The translations under genes and the position numbers were made by a program. Positions 8,853-16,727 of a DNA stretch of 16,727 nucleotides are shown here, piece after piece. The notes under the pieces were generated by a model. It did not search any database and was not told where the DNA came from. It worked only from the letters and a program-made list of their open reading frames with translations. The number at the start of each line of letters is the position of its first letter. Positions within the stretch are counted from its first letter, which is position 1. The DNA comes from Camillea tinctor. Taxonomy: Eukaryota; Ascomycota; Sordariomycetes; Xylariales; Xylariaceae. The stretch lies in NCBI GenBank assembly GCA_022578605.1, contig MU394195.1:1-16727 (forward strand), read 5' to 3'.

Positions 8853-10820
8853 ATGTCTACTCCGGCACAGTGGGCAGTGCTGATAGGCATAGACTTCTAT
8901 CTCCAAGATCATCAGAGGATGAGAGAGGCTGTGAATAACGTTGATATTTTCGAGTCTGATTTGAAAATGTATTTCAAGAATCCCAATATCAGCAAGTTTG
9001 TAGCCGTTGTCACCGGTGACAGCGGACAGACAACTCCTCCGGGTCCCCCCGAAACATGGCCGACTTACCAGAATATCACATCAAAATTCAAAGAGACTAA
9101 GGACTGCGCAGTCCCTGGTGACTTTCTGCATGTTCACTTCTCACGTCACGGGACCTTGCAGCCAAAGACAAACCCAGAATACAGGGATAGGAACGGGCGT
9201 GATGCTGCTCTCGTTCTTTTTGATCCATTAACTACAACCAGAGCTCGGTATATGTATGTAATCCAGCTTGCTCGCCCATTGGGCGATTTGGTTGAGAAGA
9301 ACATTAACCTTACCGTTACCCTTAACTGCTATCATTTGGGCGCTGTTTCTTGAGGTGCTTCTCAGGTTCGAGGAATTCCATGGGATAGTGCCACAGCAGG
9401 AGAATTACCAATCGATACAGTTCAGCAGGGCATATTTGGGGACTACGAGCGAAGGAATTACCGAGATAGGGATGCATATCATCATTGGCTCTTTCGTCCA
9501 GATGGTTATTCTCTTATTACAGCTTGTGGTCCACATTAACTGGCCAAAGAGATTACAGCCAATGGGAAACATCACGGTGCATTAACATGGTATTTTCCTG
9601 AAGCTTTGGATTTTCTATCAATAAATCACCTGAAGTATACATTGGGGTTGATTGCGCAACGCATCCGGACAAAGTTTCACATGATCAGTTTATTGTAGTG
9701 AGACGATAGGTGAGGGAAAGAATGAAGTATATCAGTCCAAGAGAGAGTCTATAAGGAGGGCGTAAGCCCGATATATATGTATATATGGTAGTAGTGTAGT
9801 ATCGTAGAGTGGGGTGGTAACCCATATTCCAATATAGTTAGTTAGATTTGCAAAACCCAATGTCAATGGGGCTTGACATGGCAACCCTTATGGCTCCCGG
9901 TATGAGAAAAAAAGGCAAGGACGATGTGTACGAGATGGTTTACATGTTATCAAATAACAGTGTACGGTTGAATGTTGGACATATTCATGGCGTTCACATT
10001 GGTAACGAATACAGGATTGACGGGCAAGTTGATCATCAGGGCTGTACACGCCCTGTACTCCGATGCAGAAATCGACCGTAATTCCCGTGAACAAACACGT
10101 TCAATGGGCTCCGGATTCGAGAATCCGGTTGGAAGGCAAGCCACCTTGACAGGTTTACAGAGATCGAAAGCGCAGGTCAAACTATTCACGGAGGCTAGTC
10201 CTCAGTGGGCTGAAACAATCGAGGAAAGTCTGTGGGTTGAAATCATCAGTTTATCCACACTTCCATCAGGAGAAGTCCCTTCTTGCTCTGTCATTTACGA
10301 AGACAACAAATACAGCACTGTCAGTGTGGAGACTGAAGGCAATGTGGCCATGCCATCTGTGCCAAGCACAGACCCAGAAGCAATTTCGAAGATTTGAAGG
10401 TTACTCGAGCATTTAACTTGGTTCATGTTTCTAGAAGCTTTGGATAATAAGCGCGATGATATCCTGCCAGCAACTGACTTCTGGGTTGAGTTGATTAAGA
10501 GGGGTTCTGCCAGCGCCACAGAAGGGAACATTATACAAGTCCGTAACCAAAACATTGTTGAGATAACCCTCAACAATAATATCAATCAGCTGCTATACCT
10601 CCACTTGATGAACTTACGTCCACTTCGAGAAATCACCAAAATCCCTAAGGACCGAGGGTATAAAGTTGTTGAACCTAACGGGAAGGGCAAAGTAGCTATC
10701 CGCATGTCGATTCCTTACCGGATTATAGATATGGGTCGTTCACAATCTACTGATATCATTAAGCTCATCATAACTACGCATCTAATGAGGGTTGAGGGGC
10801 TAGTTTTGCTGGATCTATAG
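8853..10820 (+). pseudogene. Broken caspase-like (peptidase C14) gene
   Basis: The reading starts at ATG 8853 with QWAVLIGIDFY (6-16), the first strand of caspase/metacaspase domains, and has HFSRHGT (95-101, canonical SGHG; His99 kept). The catalytic-Cys motif, normally DCCHSG, reads NCYHLG (158-163), so the Cys is Tyr. In-frame stops follow at 9351-9353 (TGA), 9537-9539 (TAA) and 9696-9698 (TAG), yet the frame between and after them stays family-like (GASQVRGIPWD, LAKEITANGKHHGALTWYF, IAQRIRTKFHM). Homology resumes in another frame at about 9848-10018 (SVRLNVGHIHGVHIGNEYRI), then returns to the first frame (LIIRAVHALYSDAEI), with TGA at 10395-10397, and ends near STDIIKLIITTHL before TAG 10818-10820. 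The whole matches fungal caspase-domain proteins with a C-terminal extension. It would once have been a Cys protease-like protein; it cannot encode an active one now. Confidence 0.85.
9699..9847 (+). other. Non-coding insert inside the caspase relic
   Basis: About 150 bp between the IRTKFHM segment and the QNPMSMG segment has no family-like translation. It contains ATATATATGTATATAT and several GTAGT units. It might be a decayed intron (GTGAGG near its start, TTAG near its end, but no CTAAC branch site) or an insertion. The two flanking coding segments are in different frames. Confidence 0.4.
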
Positions 10821-11400
10821 GACATAACGGAAGACACTCGGGGGCCCTAGCACTGGGGTCCTTGAATTTTTGCTACGTGGAAGTCCTCGATACGAAAGCA
10901 AAGAGAATATAACAAGAAGCAGGAACTTAAAGTCTCGGTGAACTTGTTATAGTATTTACGTGCACACAAGTTTGTAATTAAACTCTGATTAAATCAAATT
11001 GAGGATAAATGTCACAGTTCCACCTGCTGCCTCGCCTGCCTAACAGTTATCATTGCGGAGATTGTGTACAGACATTCCACTGTCATGTACATAGTTTCTA
11101 TACTGATTGCCTAGCTGCGTAACGTATTTACCCCTTTTCGCCTACCTAATTCTTTGCTACATAAAATACACAAATTACTTAAGCTTTTGCGCCTTGGATT
11201 TTGTTATGAAATCGTGACACTCCACCTTTTTTACGATTAATTATTTCCACATTTAACTATATACTAATGGATAGGTTTTATATAATAAAGTCAACTGGGC
11301 TAAAACTAATATAAATATGAGGACAATAAAGAAAGTACACAGTTAGGTATAATGCTTATAACCGGACGCTTACTAAGCGTTCCCCCTGTAATCAATATCT
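10821..11400. other. AT-rich spacer between convergent gene ends
   Basis: No gene is visible. It separates the end of the caspase relic from the end of the minus-strand HExxH gene. Frames following TAG 10818 are repeatedly closed. A C-terminal remnant of the caspase-like gene might extend slightly into 10821-10920, but I could not match it. Confidence 0.5.
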
Positions 11401-12632
11401 CTAATGGCTAGATTGCTTCCAGCTGCTCAATGGGCCACCAGATCCTTGATCATGGTAAACAACCGATACTTGGCGTAGAGGTGCTCGATGTCGTCCGCTG
11501 GACGGGCCCCCAGATCCATAGTCATCATCAAATCTCAGTATCTGGGTTGGCGGTGCTCGACGCTGGCTACTCGAAGGGCCAGTGCGTGGAGCAGGAGCGC
11601 GGCCATTGCCTCTAGCCCCATAAAATTCATTCATTTCTATGCGGCGGGCAGCCTCAAGCTGCGGCCGAGTAATCGGCCTAGCTCCTCCGGACGGCTGGAT
11701 GGGAAGTTGTACATCTAGTTGGCGACGACATTAGATATCTGCTCTGCACAAAGCACGGGGTGATACTACTGTCTCAATCTCTTCATACGTACCTCCCCCC
11801 GCAAATCTCTCGACGTAAGTCCTTGATACACGATAGCCTGGTGTATTATTACGGAGATTTTCGAAGATAATGGGCTCTCCCGGCTGCAGAGGATCGCGTC
11901 TTTCACTCCAAAACTCCACTATGCCTCCAAAGGTCTGACGTTCCCAGGCGCGGCCGGCCTCACCACCCGGCCATCCTGGGACGGAAACGTTAGGTGGTGT
12001 AATGGGACGGGCATCCCCAGTTATATACCCCGTGAAAAAATGGGTTAGCTCATGGGCAACACTAAGAGCCATTCGGAAAACCCATCTATCGTATTCCTCG
12101 TTGTTTCGGGTTTGTGTCATGTTATGGATATACTTCAATTCGGCGCAGGTTAGCAAGTATCATGCAGCTTGAGTAATTGACGTACTTGGTACTGTATTCT
12201 AAGTTCACCAGCCGCCGCTGGGTTGAAGTCGAGTAGCGATTGGAAGGGCTCGTCCAAACCCCTTCGTACGGTGGAAGCTTCGCCGTCAGTGCGTGTGAGA
12301 TAGATGTCGGGAAAGTTACTTTGCATAGTTCTTAGAAAATAGAGTATTGCCTCTCTGATAGATTGAATCCGTCGAGTCGGATCGGGAAATAGACAAGGAC
12401 CGTTGGTGATCCGACGACCCGTAACTATGCCGTTCGCCACAGCCTCTAGGCCGTTCCGGCCATTTCTATCCTCCAGGAGAAGAAAGGCTCTGTCCAGAAC
12501 GCCACGTACGGTATTGGCTAACAGGACAAGATCTGGCTGCTCCTCAATTCGTTCATACTGACGCTCTCCTTCCCGTCGCACGTACACATGAAGCTCCCGG
12601 TCTCCATTTCTATTGGCGAGCCGTCTGCTCAT
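11401..12632 (-). CDS. HExxH metallopeptidase-like protein, three exons
   Basis: Predicted 366 aa from exons 12632-12186, 12132-11793 and 11714-11401. Both introns (53 and 78 bp) have GTACGT donors; the first has a GCTAAC branch site and the second a TCTAAT-like one. Junctions are in frame and remove stops. Residues 173-188 read SVAHELTHFFTGYITG: HELTH (176-180) is the HExxH zinc-binding helix of metallopeptidases. A third ligand is not certain; Glu222 in FGGIVEF is the best candidate. The core TPPNVSVPGW, GEAGRAWERQTFGG, LPIQPSG matches my memory of uncharacterised fungal proteins, so this is a conserved family without a known substrate. Residues 1-149 are hydrophilic and unrecognised. Residues 290-366 are Gly/Pro/Ser/Arg-rich with two tandem 24-residue units. 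No signal peptide or membrane segment, so an intracellular site is inferred. It is divergent from the 13682 gene. Confidence 0.85.
11416..11559 (-). repeat. Two tandem 72-bp units coding a 24-residue repeat
   Basis: Codons 315-338 (11559-11488) and 339-362 (11487-11416) of the HExxH protein are diverged copies: both begin RAP, share a Gln at unit position 6 and an Asp at 13, and carry GSGGP at positions 15-19, 11 of 24 residues identical. At DNA level both keep CGAGCACC and a GGATCTGG-[GT]-GGCCC block exactly 72 bp apart. The units abut without a gap. Confidence 0.75.
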
Positions 12633-13427
12633 TATGCTTCAAGTTTCTCTCAAAGTCTAAGTTGAAATATACCGATTTGGCAGTGGTGGTCGGCGTCGAG
12701 GAAAAACAACAATGGGAAGTAGTTCAGGTAGTTCGATGGAAAAGAGTGGAATGGTGAGATGGTAAGAAACTGACGGGTCTTCTTATACTCAACTCGCATT
12801 AGAGGCGTAGGCGTACACACATTTTCTGGTACCAACTCCATCATGAAACAGGTTTTCTGTGTTAGGCCGTTTACTCTTGGTTAAGATCTATGGGCCACTT
12901 CTAAGTATATCATCTCCTTCCTTTTCTGTTCATCCTCAAGCTTGTGCTATAGCCTTGCGATGGTGTCAAGCGGCCCCTCGGCGTCTAGGCTGATGCTGGG
13001 TGGCGCTTGATACATAGTCACTGGCTGCTCCGAGCCCTATGGAATACATGGCCTTCTTCGGTGAGGCGTGGTGAGGCCACGGCGACCTGATGCTATCCTC
13101 TGGGTTGGGCCAACGATATATACCAACCTCGCTCGAGTCCCGCTCTTTATCCAATAGAATTTCAACTCCCAAGGGTTATCACACTGGCGAATAAAATGGC
13201 GCGCGCGTCCCGTTACCTTAGTTTACTTACTGCCACGGCAGCGCAGGTAGTTATAAAACAAGGCTTAATTTCTTATTATAGTAATAACAATACCAAAGTT
13301 GAAAGGGGATAAAAGAAAACATATGGGAGAAGTGGAACCCACGTACGGCTTAATACATAGGTGGGGCCGGGCGGACTGTTAGGTAACAATACAATAGGTA
13401 GTACATAATACCCCGCAAAGAAGGATT

Positions 13428-13435
13428 TATAAATA
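13428..13435 (+). promoter_or_regulatory. Candidate TATA box for the 13682 gene
   Basis: TATAAATA lies about 250 bp upstream of the ATG at 13682, followed by a pyrimidine-rich stretch (13460-13500) of the kind seen around fungal transcription starts. This predicts a leader of about 180-220 nt. Confidence 0.4.
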
Positions 13436-13503
13436 ACAGGACGAGAATGGCAAGTCTGGTCTAACTAACACTTTCGCTCCTTATCAGCTTATCACAAATA
13501 CAA

Positions 13504-13521
13504 ATGCATTGCCACAGGTAA
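13504..13521 (+). promoter_or_regulatory. Possible upstream ORF in the leader of the 13682 gene
   Basis: ATG CAT TGC CAC AGG TAA, a five-codon frame in the presumed leader about 160 nt before the main ATG. It contains CAG|GTAAAT, so the same site could instead be the donor of a leader intron. Either would affect translation of the main frame. RNA data would settle which, if either, is real. Confidence 0.3.
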
Positions 13522-13681
13522 ATCAGGGATCAGGGCAAGTTGGTTTTAAAAAGAACACTTGCAGACAGCCCGGCGCGTATCGATACCATCGCTTGTACAT
13601 CACATTTAATCTCACCAGGCAAGCCCGCCTCGCCTCGTCTCCAAACTCAGTCCCCTTATTCTTTTCAACATTTCAACACAA

Positions 13682-14902
13682 ATGGCGCCCCAAAACATGC
13701 AAGGCTCAAAAAAAGACAGCCTCGAAGCGAAGCTTCAGCAAATCTCACCCGCTAGTCTTGGTGAGGGTCCGCATCGCGATATCTTCAGCAGGGCTATCAG
13801 AAATGTGCTATCAACCGACATCAGCGAAATTACTTTAGCACAGATTGTTGACGGTCTACCCCTATCTGAGGTGGAGAGAGACACCTACACAGGCCACGGT
13901 TACCTTTCTGGGGATCATCCTTTAAATCAGAAGCACAAGCAGCTCTGCCCTGGTGTACTAGAAAAAACGCGCCAGCTCTATTCTGATCTTGATATTGATT
14001 CGCTTAGGATTAGCTCCAAGGTAAGCAGACCCTTAATCGCTGCCTTCTATGTCGTTGTCCATGTCGCCACTGACGTCTATCAAATGTAGCTCCTTCACGA
14101 ATACAGGATCTCGGCCCCGGGGTCAAGGAGATTCCAGATGAGACTAGTAGAGCTAGTTGCTGTAACAATTCACCAGATTGCTGTCCAACTCTATAATTTG
14201 GACACTAGTTTACACAAAGATGACGGCATTGCTAGCTGGGAGCCATCTAAAGACCACCCCATATTTTGGTTCTATAACCCCGACGGGGCGCCGCCCACGC
14301 TATTCCAACACAGACAATATCGCTACTACGATCAGTATCCTGAAGGGATTGCAGATGGTGTCGGGTACTGGGCCGAATCACGCATCTTTGGAGGTGTTGT
14401 CTTATTCGACAGGCGAGATCCCGATTCTGCCGATGACGCTGATGTACGTGACGCTTCCTAGCGTGTGCGAAGAACAGCGGACGAAGGATAAGAATAACTG
14501 TGCTAACTGGTTTATTAGCCTGAAGGCGTATACTTGCATCCAGAGCGTAATATGATGACTTACCGCATCTACCGGCTCCTAGATAATCAAAAGCTGCAGC
14601 TCTTACAGTTTCTATTATCTGAAGCCCCGGCCCCTGGGAGTTCGCCCTTACCCATCCTTGGAAATCAAAACAATCGCCGGCGAGTTGATCCAGAAGAGCC
14701 AGCCGACACAACGGGCATATACCGGGATTTGTGGGAGCGGAAGCCACTAGGAAAAAACGAGCTGGATCGGCGGCTTAAGGACGCGGTAGACAGGATAGAC
14801 TTTCCGACCGATGAAGACTTAGAGCAAGCCCAGGAACGTGCCGAAATTAGGAAGGAAAAGGTAAAGAGAGAAAGATTTCGGGTTAAACAACTCGAGCAAT
14901 GA
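13682..14902 (+). CDS. Conserved fungal protein of unknown function, three exons
   Basis: Predicted 358 aa from exons 13682-14020, 14090-14443 and 14519-14902. Introns are 69 bp (GTAAGC donor, CTGAC branch site, GTAG acceptor) and 75 bp (GTACGT donor, GTGCTAAC branch site, TTAG acceptor), both phase 0, and each contains a stop if read through. I recognise the style of a fungal hypothetical family but no named domain. Best-conserved-looking block: residues 131-222, with RLVELVAVTIHQIAVQLYNL, KDHPIFWFYNPDG, LFQHRQY, DQYPEGIADGVGYWAE and RIFGGVVLFDRR. Exon 3 gives MTYRIYRLLDNQKLQLLQFLL, VDPEEPADTTGIYRDLWERK and a highly charged, probably coiled-coil C terminus (about 325-358). The 131-150 segment is one amphipathic or buried helix rather than a clear membrane span; no signal peptide. 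It is the last gene before the telomere, about 1.7 kb away, and appears intact. Confidence 0.85.
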
Positions 14903-15360
14903 AAATGCTTTTCGTTAAAAAGGTTTACTTCCCAGGCTGGTGTTAGAAAAAAGTTAACTCTTTTATATAACTTATTTATTTTTTAATTTTAATGTGTTTA
15001 ATTGCACATATAATAATTGTTAGTAAGTGTATGTATGTTAATAAGAAATAAAAGCAATAAATAATAAGTGAGAAACGTTGGTTTATTTATTTTTAAAAAA
15101 GGAATTATTTACTTAAAGTTATGCGGGGTATATAGTTATTTACTGTTTTTATTATGTAATTATTAATAATATATTAAATAAAACTTAAAAATGGAAAGTA
15201 ATGTTATAAAATTAAAAATTAAAATTAAAAACCACATGTTATAATAAGGGCTTAATTTTTAACCTTATATATAACATGGCTAATTAGCTGTTTATATAAA
15301 CCTTTATAACTGCCATTAATCCACTTTATTAATTATTATTTTTAAAATATATTTAAAGCA

Positions 15361-15378
15361 TATATATATATATATATA
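15361..15378. repeat. (TA)9 microsatellite
   Basis: Nine uninterrupted TA units inside the AT-rich subtelomere. A (TTA)n run lies near 15775-15793. Both are simple repeats without an evident role. Confidence 0.85.
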
Positions 15379-15939
15379 ATAAAAGGAAAAAAACATAATA
15401 AATAAAAAATAAAAAGTTAAAAACTGGTAAATTAAAGATAAAAAAAACCCTTTACCAATAGTTATATAAAGCTATAAAAGACTAAAGACTAAAGTCCTTA
15501 GTTTACAACACCCAACCTTCATACTGTTTATTTAAAATAAAAATAAAAAACTTAAAACAAAAAGAAATATATTGATCTAAACTATAATGCCAACATACCA
15601 TGTTGTAAAAAAGAAGAAATTATTGCAAACTTATAATGCATCGCAAATTATATACAATTGTGGTCCTTAGTTTCCTTAGTTTTTACATTAAGCCTCCTTT
15701 AATTTAAAAATATATCTTTATATTTTTAAACTATCTTTAAAATAAAACTTAAAAAACTTATTAATTATTTTTTTCTTTATTATTATTATTATTGCTAATT
15801 ATATTTTTTTAACCTTTTTTTTTATAATGCTTACCTTTTTATTTTTAAGCTTAAGTTTAAATTTAAAAAACGTAATTAAAAGTTTTTTTAATGTAAATAA
15901 AAATAATTTTTATAACTTTTAATGCAATCACTGTATATT

Positions 15940-16034
15940 AAAAAGTGCATAGCACCTCATATAAATAAAATAAAATAAAAAAAATATTAATATTTAAGGT
16001 GTAGCGCAGCTATATATTTAATGTTGCACTTTTT
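15940..16034. repeat. Inverted repeat with 10-bp arms in the subtelomere
   Basis: AAAAAGTGCA (15940-15949) is exactly inverted as TGCACTTTTT (16025-16034). Just inside, TAGCACCT is imperfectly matched by AGGTGTAGCGCAGCTA, so the complementary region is longer than the perfect arms. The intervening DNA is A/T only for about 40 bp. It could be a relic of a small inverted-repeat (MITE-like) element; no target-site duplication was identified. Confidence 0.5.
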
Positions 16035-16462
16035 TATTTTTTTACATATTTATAATATTACTTTATATTGCTACATTTTGCATTATATAATGTAATAAGT
16101 TTAACTTTAACGCAATTATAAAAATTTTATTTTATTATTAAATAAACTTTTTAACTTAAACTTTTTTAATTAAAAAATAAGTTAAAAATAACATTTTCTT
16201 TAAATAAATTAGCTGTATTTAACGCTTTTTATTAAAAATTAACAATTTAAATTAAAAAAATTATTTATTATTATAAAGTAAATTTTAATAAAAACATTTT
16301 AATTAATAAATAAACTTTTATTTACAACATTAACGTTTATAATATTTTAATTAATACGTTTTTTATAAAACGCTTTAAATTTTTAAAAACGCATAAAATT
16401 TTTATATGTAGCTTTTTTACTTTTTGCCTTACTTTGTTTAAATTGGTGTTATGTAAAAAGCG

Positions 16463-16631
16463 TATACTTTATTAACTTATAAAAACTTAAAATTTTTAAA
16501 CCCCACTTTTTTTTTAAAAAAAAACAAAAAAACCAACAAACTTAACTTACACACAATTTATTTTATTATTTCCACCCATTCTATTATTTTTATTATTAAT
16601 ATATTTTCAACCCCAAACCACAACACACCAC
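16463..16631 (+). other. 169-nt tract with no G on the plus strand
   Basis: By direct reading, no G occurs from 16463 to 16631, while A, T and C all do. Its last 25 or so bases are A/C-rich (CAACCCCAAACC and similar). The complementary strand is therefore C-free up to the telomere, where the strand bias flips to G-rich on the plus strand. Confidence 0.9.
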
Positions 16632-16632
16632 G

Positions 16633-16727
16633 TAGGGTTAGGGTTAGGGTTAGGGTTAGGGTTAGGGTTAGGGTTAGGGTTAGGGTTAGGGTTAGGGTTA
16701 GGGTTAGGGTTAGGGTTAGGGTTAGGG
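16633..16727 (+). repeat. Telomere repeat array (TTAGGG)n
   Basis: A partial TAGGG (16633-16637) followed by 15 exact TTAGGG copies (16638-16727) to the window end. With the G-rich strand running 5'->3' toward the right edge this is a chromosome terminus, not an interstitial array. TTAGGG is the usual repeat of filamentous ascomycetes. The perfect copies show no degenerate proximal units apart from the truncated first one. Confidence 0.98.

Larger units (their letters stand above)
12633..13681. promoter_or_regulatory. Shared upstream region of two divergent genes
   Basis: About 1 kb between the start codons of the minus-strand HExxH gene (12632) and the plus-strand gene at 13682, so promoters for both must lie here. 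It is more GC-balanced than the other spacers, with a GC-rich patch near 12966-13110 and a GCGCGCGCG run at about 13200. The minus frame at 12966-13172 looks faintly protein-like but has no motif or splice partner. A 7-bp inverted pair TCAAGCG/CGCTTGA flanks about 12966-13010. Confidence 0.5.
14903..16632. other. Extremely AT-rich subtelomeric DNA, no gene
   Basis: Composition changes sharply about 40-60 bp after the stop at 14902 to almost pure A/T with long homopolymer runs and many TTAA, TATA and TTTAAA strings. There is no open frame worth calling. The opening part probably holds the 3' untranslated region and polyadenylation signals of the 13682 gene (AATAAA-like strings near 15045-15060). 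A RIP origin is plausible for such DNA, but no source element is recognisable. Confidence 0.8.

Noticed and set aside
9268..9585. 105-codon plus-strand frame overlapping the caspase relic
   Set aside because: The family-like translation at these bases is in the original caspase frame, interrupted by stops. This frame is a shadow.
12150..12156. Apparent frameshift or two overlapping genes near 12150 on the minus strand
   Set aside because: A 53-bp intron (12185-12133) with a GTACGT donor, a GCTAAC branch site and an AAG acceptor joins the two frames in phase, so a single spliced gene is the simpler reading.
12966..13172. 68-codon minus-strand frame in the divergent promoter
   Set aside because: Some of it looks protein-like, but there is no upstream or downstream exon, no recognised motif, and it sits where the promoters of two solid genes must be.
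14247..14747. 166-codon minus-strand frame
   Set aside because: It lies opposite exons 2 and 3 of the 13682 gene, runs across the second intron, and its translation shows no domain. The plus-strand gene explains the openness.
1..16727. CRISPR array, prokaryotic operon, defence island, rRNA or telomere-linked RecQ helicase gene
   Set aside because: No regularly spaced repeats, ribosome binding sites, rRNA sequence or helicase motifs are seen. The introns and TTAGGG telomere mark this as fungal nuclear DNA.

Overview
The window reads as the right-hand end of a chromosome of a filamentous ascomycete fungus. It ends in an uninterrupted array of TTAGGG repeats (16633-16727) running 5'->3' off the end, the G-rich strand orientation expected of a true chromosome tip. 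Genes are sparse, are split by short introns (53-95 bp, with one of 205 bp), use fungal splice signals (GTAAGT/GTACGT donors, CTAAC-like branch sites) and sit among long AT-rich spacers. A Pezizomycotina origin is inferred from this style and from RIP-like (repeat-induced point mutation) damage; no species is assigned.

Layout. 1-3385: gene-poor, AT-rich DNA with small repeats, one doubtful short ORF (469-684) and the promoter of the first clear gene. 3386-4229 (+): a two-exon classical short-chain dehydrogenase/reductase (252 aa). 4230-5814: AT-rich spacer with hairpins and a cluster of GTCGC-type repeats. 5815-6945 (-): a four-exon gene for a 255-aa pathogen-related-protein (SnoaL/NTF2-like) homologue, reconstructed from splice phases; a 21-bp near-perfect palindrome lies 110 bp upstream of its start. 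6946-8852: long spacer holding one protein-like fragment (8370-8542). 8853-10820 (+): a broken caspase-like (peptidase C14) gene with in-frame stops and frame changes; the catalytic Cys motif is altered by three changes that all look like C:G->T:A transitions. 11401-12632 (-): a three-exon gene for a 366-aa HExxH protein with a tandemly repeated C-terminal tail. 13682-14902 (+): a three-exon gene for a 358-aa conserved fungal protein of unknown function, the last gene before the telomere. 14903-16632: extremely AT-rich subtelomeric DNA, ending in a 169-nt tract with no G on the + strand, then the telomere.

How the parts relate. The SDR and pathogen-related genes are convergent and could both serve accessory small-molecule metabolism, but nothing shows a joint pathway. 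The HExxH gene and the terminal gene are divergent and share a promoter region of about 1 kb. The damaged caspase gene between intact genes suggests past RIP or drift on a duplicated copy. I see no clear defence system, CRISPR array, rRNA or tRNA gene, or complete transposon. The least explained items are the HExxH protein with its repeat tail, the terminal orphan gene, the promoter palindrome and the G-free tract at the telomere.
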